A stretch of DNA of 64,000 nt from Vibrio stylophorae. Lineage in GTDB: Bacteria > Pseudomonadota > Gammaproteobacteria > Enterobacterales > Vibrionaceae. The stretch's first letter is position 1. Each line of letters opens with the position of its first letter. The stretch covers positions 1,146,475 to 1,210,474 of the forward strand of contig NZ_CAKLDI010000001.1 of the NCBI RefSeq assembly GCF_921293875.1, read 5' to 3'. Below, piece after piece: positions 61,454 to 64,000 of the stretch. Under the pieces are notes generated by a model. It searched no databases and had not been told where the DNA came from. It saw only the letters and a program-made list of their open reading frames with translations. Both the position numbers and the translations under genes were made by a program.

Positions 61454-62465
61454 TTTGCTCGCAACTTTGGGGGAAAGGGCGCAATCAAAACGCCAATGGC
61501 GTTGGCGCGGTGCATCGCTTGGCTTGCTATGGCTTGGTTTGGCATTGATCATTGCGCTTGCGGGGTACCATTTATTTGAAGGGCTGACCGCAAGAAATTA
61601 TCAGTTTTTTCTTTCAAGGCGAATCCCGAATCTGTTGGCCATGGTGCTGGCTGCCATTGCGATTGGTGCGAGCGCCTTGGTGTTTCAAACCATTACTCAT
61701 AATCGTATTTTAACGCCCTCAATTTTAGGCTTTGATGCGCTTTATGCACTGCTTCAAGTGAGCTTGGTCGTGTGCTTGGGTAAAATGCATCCGTGGGTGC
61801 TCAATCCTTATCTGAATTTTGTGTGGGTGACATTGGCGATGGTAGTGAGTGCTTTGCTGCTGTTTCGACTCTATTTTCGAGTGATGGCGGGGCAGATCTA
61901 TCCGTTACTGCTGATTGGCATTGTGTGCAGTGCGCTCTTTTCTAGCATGGCTGATTTTATGACGTTGCTAGTTGACCCAAGCGAATTTACAGGCATTCAA
62001 GATCGCTTATTGGCGAGCTTTAACCGCATCAATACCCATCTTGTGTTTGCCTTGATATTGCCCATGGCAGCTTGTTTGCTATGGCTTTGGTATCTCAGTC
62101 CGCAGCTTGATGTGATGTGGCTTGGCTCTGAAAATGCGACAAGTTTGGGTATCAATACAGCCAAGCTGACGCATCAAGTGCTGATTTGTATCACCTTAAT
62201 GATTGCCATGGCGACGGCACTCGTCGGGCCCATTCTCTTTTTTGGCTTGATTGTGGTCAGTGTGACACGTCAGCTATGCCAAGCTTTTCAACACCGAATA
62301 TTGCTCATTGCTAGCAGTGGTGTTGCCGTTTTGATGCTGCTATTTGCGCATCTACTTGTGGTTCAGTTGTTTTCATTTTCAACCACCCTCAGTGTGGTGA
62401 TCAATCTTATTGGGGGGAGCTACTTTTTGTGGTTACTCACCCGTCAATCGATGGCTCAGTCATGA
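61446..62465 (+). CDS. vctG: Siderophore ABC transporter permease 2 (VctG-like)
   Basis: 339 residues, paralogous to the preceding permease, with about nine transmembrane segments. Motifs include RRIPNLLAMVLAAIAIGASALVFQTITHN and ALVGPILFFGLIVVSV, the cytoplasmic loop that contacts the ATPase. The start ATG has AAAGGAG and overlaps the upstream gene by 8 bp. It pairs with permease 1 to form the heterodimeric channel. Confidence 0.86.
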   Translation: MANLLATLGERAQSKRQWRWRGASLGLLWLGLALIIALAGYHLFEGLTARNYQFFLSRRIPNLLAMVLAAIAIGASALVFQTITHNRILTPSILGFDALYALLQVSLVVCLGKMHPWVLNPYLNFVWVTLAMVVSALLLFRLYFRVMAGQIYPLLLIGIVCSALFSSMADFMTLLVDPSEFTGIQDRLLASFNRINTHLVFALILPMAACLLWLWYLSPQLDVMWLGSENATSLGINTAKLTHQVLICITLMIAMATALVGPILFFGLIVVSVTRQLCQAFQHRILLIASSGVAVLMLLFAHLLVVQLFSFSTTLSVVINLIGGSYFLWLLTRQSMAQS

Positions 62466-63217
62466 TTCATTTTTCTAATCTTCATAAAACCTACCGCCAA
62501 TTTTCTGTGTTATCCGATGTATCGGGCGATTTTCCTCGCGGCCAAGTCACGGCCATTATTGGTCCCAATGGCGCGGGTAAGAGTACTTTGCTATCCGTGG
62601 TGTGTCGTTTGGCAAAAGCTGATTCTGGCGATATTGAAATTGCAGGCCAACGACTTGAAAGCTGGGATCAAAATGCGCTGGCGAAGCGCTTGTCGGTGCT
62701 GCGTCAATCCAATCAAATCAATATGCGCTTTACTGTGCGTGAATTGGTGGCGTTTGGCCGTTTTCCCCATTGCCAAGGTCGTTTAAAAGCGCAAGATCAT
62801 CAGGCGATCGATGAGGCGCTGGCGCTGCTCGAGCTGACCCATTTATCTGAGCGCTATTTAGATGAATTAAGTGGCGGTCAGCGTCAGATGGCATTCATCG
62901 CCATGACAGTGGCCCAGCAAACTGATTATCTCTTTTTAGATGAGCCGCTGAATAATCTCGATATTAAGCATTCCGTGGCCATGATGCGCTGTTTGCAGCG
63001 CCTTGCTCATGCACAAAATAAAGCGGTAGTGATAGTGATCCACGATATTAATTTTGCTGCGCGCTATGCTGACCGTTTGATTGCGATGAAAAACGGCAAA
63101 ATAGCTCAGATGGGTAGCACGCAAGAGGTCATTCAATCTGAAATATTGTCAGATATTTATGAGGTGCCTTTTGTGGTGACCGAGCATCAAGGGGCGCCGC
63201 TGTGCGTTTATTACTAA
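62462..63217 (+). CDS. vctC: Siderophore ABC transporter ATP-binding protein (VctC-like)
   Basis: 251 residues with Walker A GPNGAGKST, Q-loop VLRQSNQINMRFTV, signature LSGGQRQM, Walker B YLFLDEPLNNLD and the switch histidine VIHDINFAARYAD. It is the FecE/CeuD type. ATG 62462 overlaps the permease stop (ATGA) and matches the conserved start. An AGCGCC/GGCGCT hairpin lies about 80 bp downstream but lacks a T-run. Confidence 0.9.
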   Translation: MIHFSNLHKTYRQFSVLSDVSGDFPRGQVTAIIGPNGAGKSTLLSVVCRLAKADSGDIEIAGQRLESWDQNALAKRLSVLRQSNQINMRFTVRELVAFGRFPHCQGRLKAQDHQAIDEALALLELTHLSERYLDELSGGQRQMAFIAMTVAQQTDYLFLDEPLNNLDIKHSVAMMRCLQRLAHAQNKAVVIVIHDINFAARYADRLIAMKNGKIAQMGSTQEVIQSEILSDIYEVPFVVTEHQGAPLCVYY

Positions 63218-63351
63218 TGCTTCAGTAAAGTGTGATGGCGCGCTTGCCCCGGGATGGATAAGACGCAATTACACACGCTCTCAGGCACAATCAAAGAAGC
63301 GCCATTAAGGCGCTGTTATGAAGCAAGTCCTTGCCCTCAAATGAGATAGAC

Positions 63352-64000
63352 ATGATGAAGATTGTGATCGCCCCAGATTCCTATAAAGAAAGCTTAACCG
63401 CGCTGCAAGTGGCCAATGCCATTGAGGCTGGGTTTCGTCAGGTTTTTCCTGATGCGCAATATATCAAATTGCCCATAGCTGATGGCGGAGAGGGGACGGT
63501 GCAATCTTTGGTGGATGCAACACAAGGGCAAATCATCGACTGCCAAGTGACCGGGCCGCTGGGAACGCAGGTTCAGGCATTTTATGGGCTACTCGGTGAT
63601 GGCAAGACAGCTGTCATAGAGATGGCTGCGGCATCGGGTTTACATCACGTACCTGCAGCTATGCGCAATCCCCTTCACACCACCAGTTATGGTACTGGAG
63701 AGCTGCTGCGTCATGCGTTATCACGTGGTGTGCAGCATATCATTTTAGGTATTGGGGGGAGCGCGACCAATGATGGCGGCGCAGGAATGGCGCAGGCATT
63801 GGGTGTTCAGCTATTGGATGGCCAAGGGCAGAATATTGGTTTTGGTGGTGCGGCGCTCGCTCAATTAGCGCGTATTGATTGCAGCGCCATGGACACTCGA
63901 CTGAACGATGTCAAGTTAGAAGTCGCTTGTGATGTCACCAATCCGCTATGTGGGTCAAAAGGCGCATCGCAAGTCTTTGGCCCACAAAAAGGTGCAAAGG
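63352..64000 (+). CDS. Glycerate kinase, N-terminal part (3' end outside window)
   Basis: At least 216 residues are visible of a GarK/GlxK-type kinase that phosphorylates glycerate to 2-phosphoglycerate. Family segments are [65 protein letters not shown] and [10 protein letters not shown]. The start is ATG 63352 or 63355 with a GAG element upstream. It may link to sugar-acid breakdown, but its own neighbours are the siderophore genes. Confidence 0.9.
   Translation, partial: MMKIVIAPDSYKESLTALQVANAIEAGFRQVFPDAQYIKLPIADGGEGTVQSLVDATQGQIIDCQVTGPLGTQVQAFYGLLGDGKTAVIEMAAASGLHHVPAAMRNPLHTTSYGTGELLRHALSRGVQHIILGIGGSATNDGGAGMAQALGVQLLDGQGQNIGFGGAALAQLARIDCSAMDTRLNDVKLEVACDVTNPLCGSKGASQVFGPQKGAK

Noticed and set aside
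63297-63315. Terminator after the siderophore operon
   Set aside because: AGCGCC/GGCGCT forms a stem, but no T-run follows on the plus strand.

Overview
The window comes from a Vibrionaceae-type gammaproteobacterium. The evidence is a DUF2986 small protein, a DUF2860 outer-membrane protein, a Vct-type siderophore importer, a YeeN-type YebC paralogue and many compact Rho-independent terminators. I cannot fix the genus. No rRNA, tRNA, integrase, transposase or CRISPR array was recognised.

Layout. 0-20.8 kb is mostly ordinary chromosome: the end of a DUF305 gene; a polar amino-acid ABC importer (solute-binding protein, permease, ATPase); an M14 carboxypeptidase; a 1055-residue multidomain protein of unknown role; a sugar-acid-type catabolic cluster (SAF and UxaA-like dehydratase halves, DMT permease, enolase-superfamily enzyme) facing a GntR regulator with a perfect palindrome between them; a di-haem cytochrome c peroxidase operon with a hybrid histidine kinase and a kinase-dead PAS/receiver partner; a Bax-type glucosaminidase; DUF2986; and YehS.

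20.9-30.5 kb is an accessory region. It is richer in A+T, every gene is on the minus strand, and it carries many small unknown genes, one frameshifted gene and a dispersed repeat of about 60-90 bp in four copies. At its centre is a tightly packed five-gene operon (29038 to 25317, minus strand): a TGT-like transglycosylase, an OGG-like HhH glycosylase, a QueC-like PP-loop enzyme, a TIR-domain protein that begins MGGGGG, and a two-times-2TM SLATT/DUF4231 membrane protein. The first three are the enzyme set known as ancillary genes of type IV CBASS, but no CD-NTase is present. The glycine-headed TIR protein occupies the place of the modified signalling enzyme. I regard this as the strongest candidate for an undescribed antiphage system in the window.

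30.5-64 kb returns to core-like content: a NimR/NimT-like regulator and exporter; DUF4087; GNAT; FUSC; an NRAMP-related transporter with a structured leader; a MACPF protein with a C-terminal beta-prism; SDR; YhcH; a methyltransferase; an EptA-type phosphoethanolamine transferase; a HAD phosphatase; YeeN; an efflux operon (TolC, HlyD and two ABC-2 permeases, no ATPase) with a 16-bp palindrome upstream; an exported SMI1/KNR4-type protein; a DEAD-box helicase; a LysR regulator and DUF2860; an AT-rich orphan gene; a POT peptide transporter; a siderophore importer (vctPDGC-like); and the start of a glycerate kinase gene.
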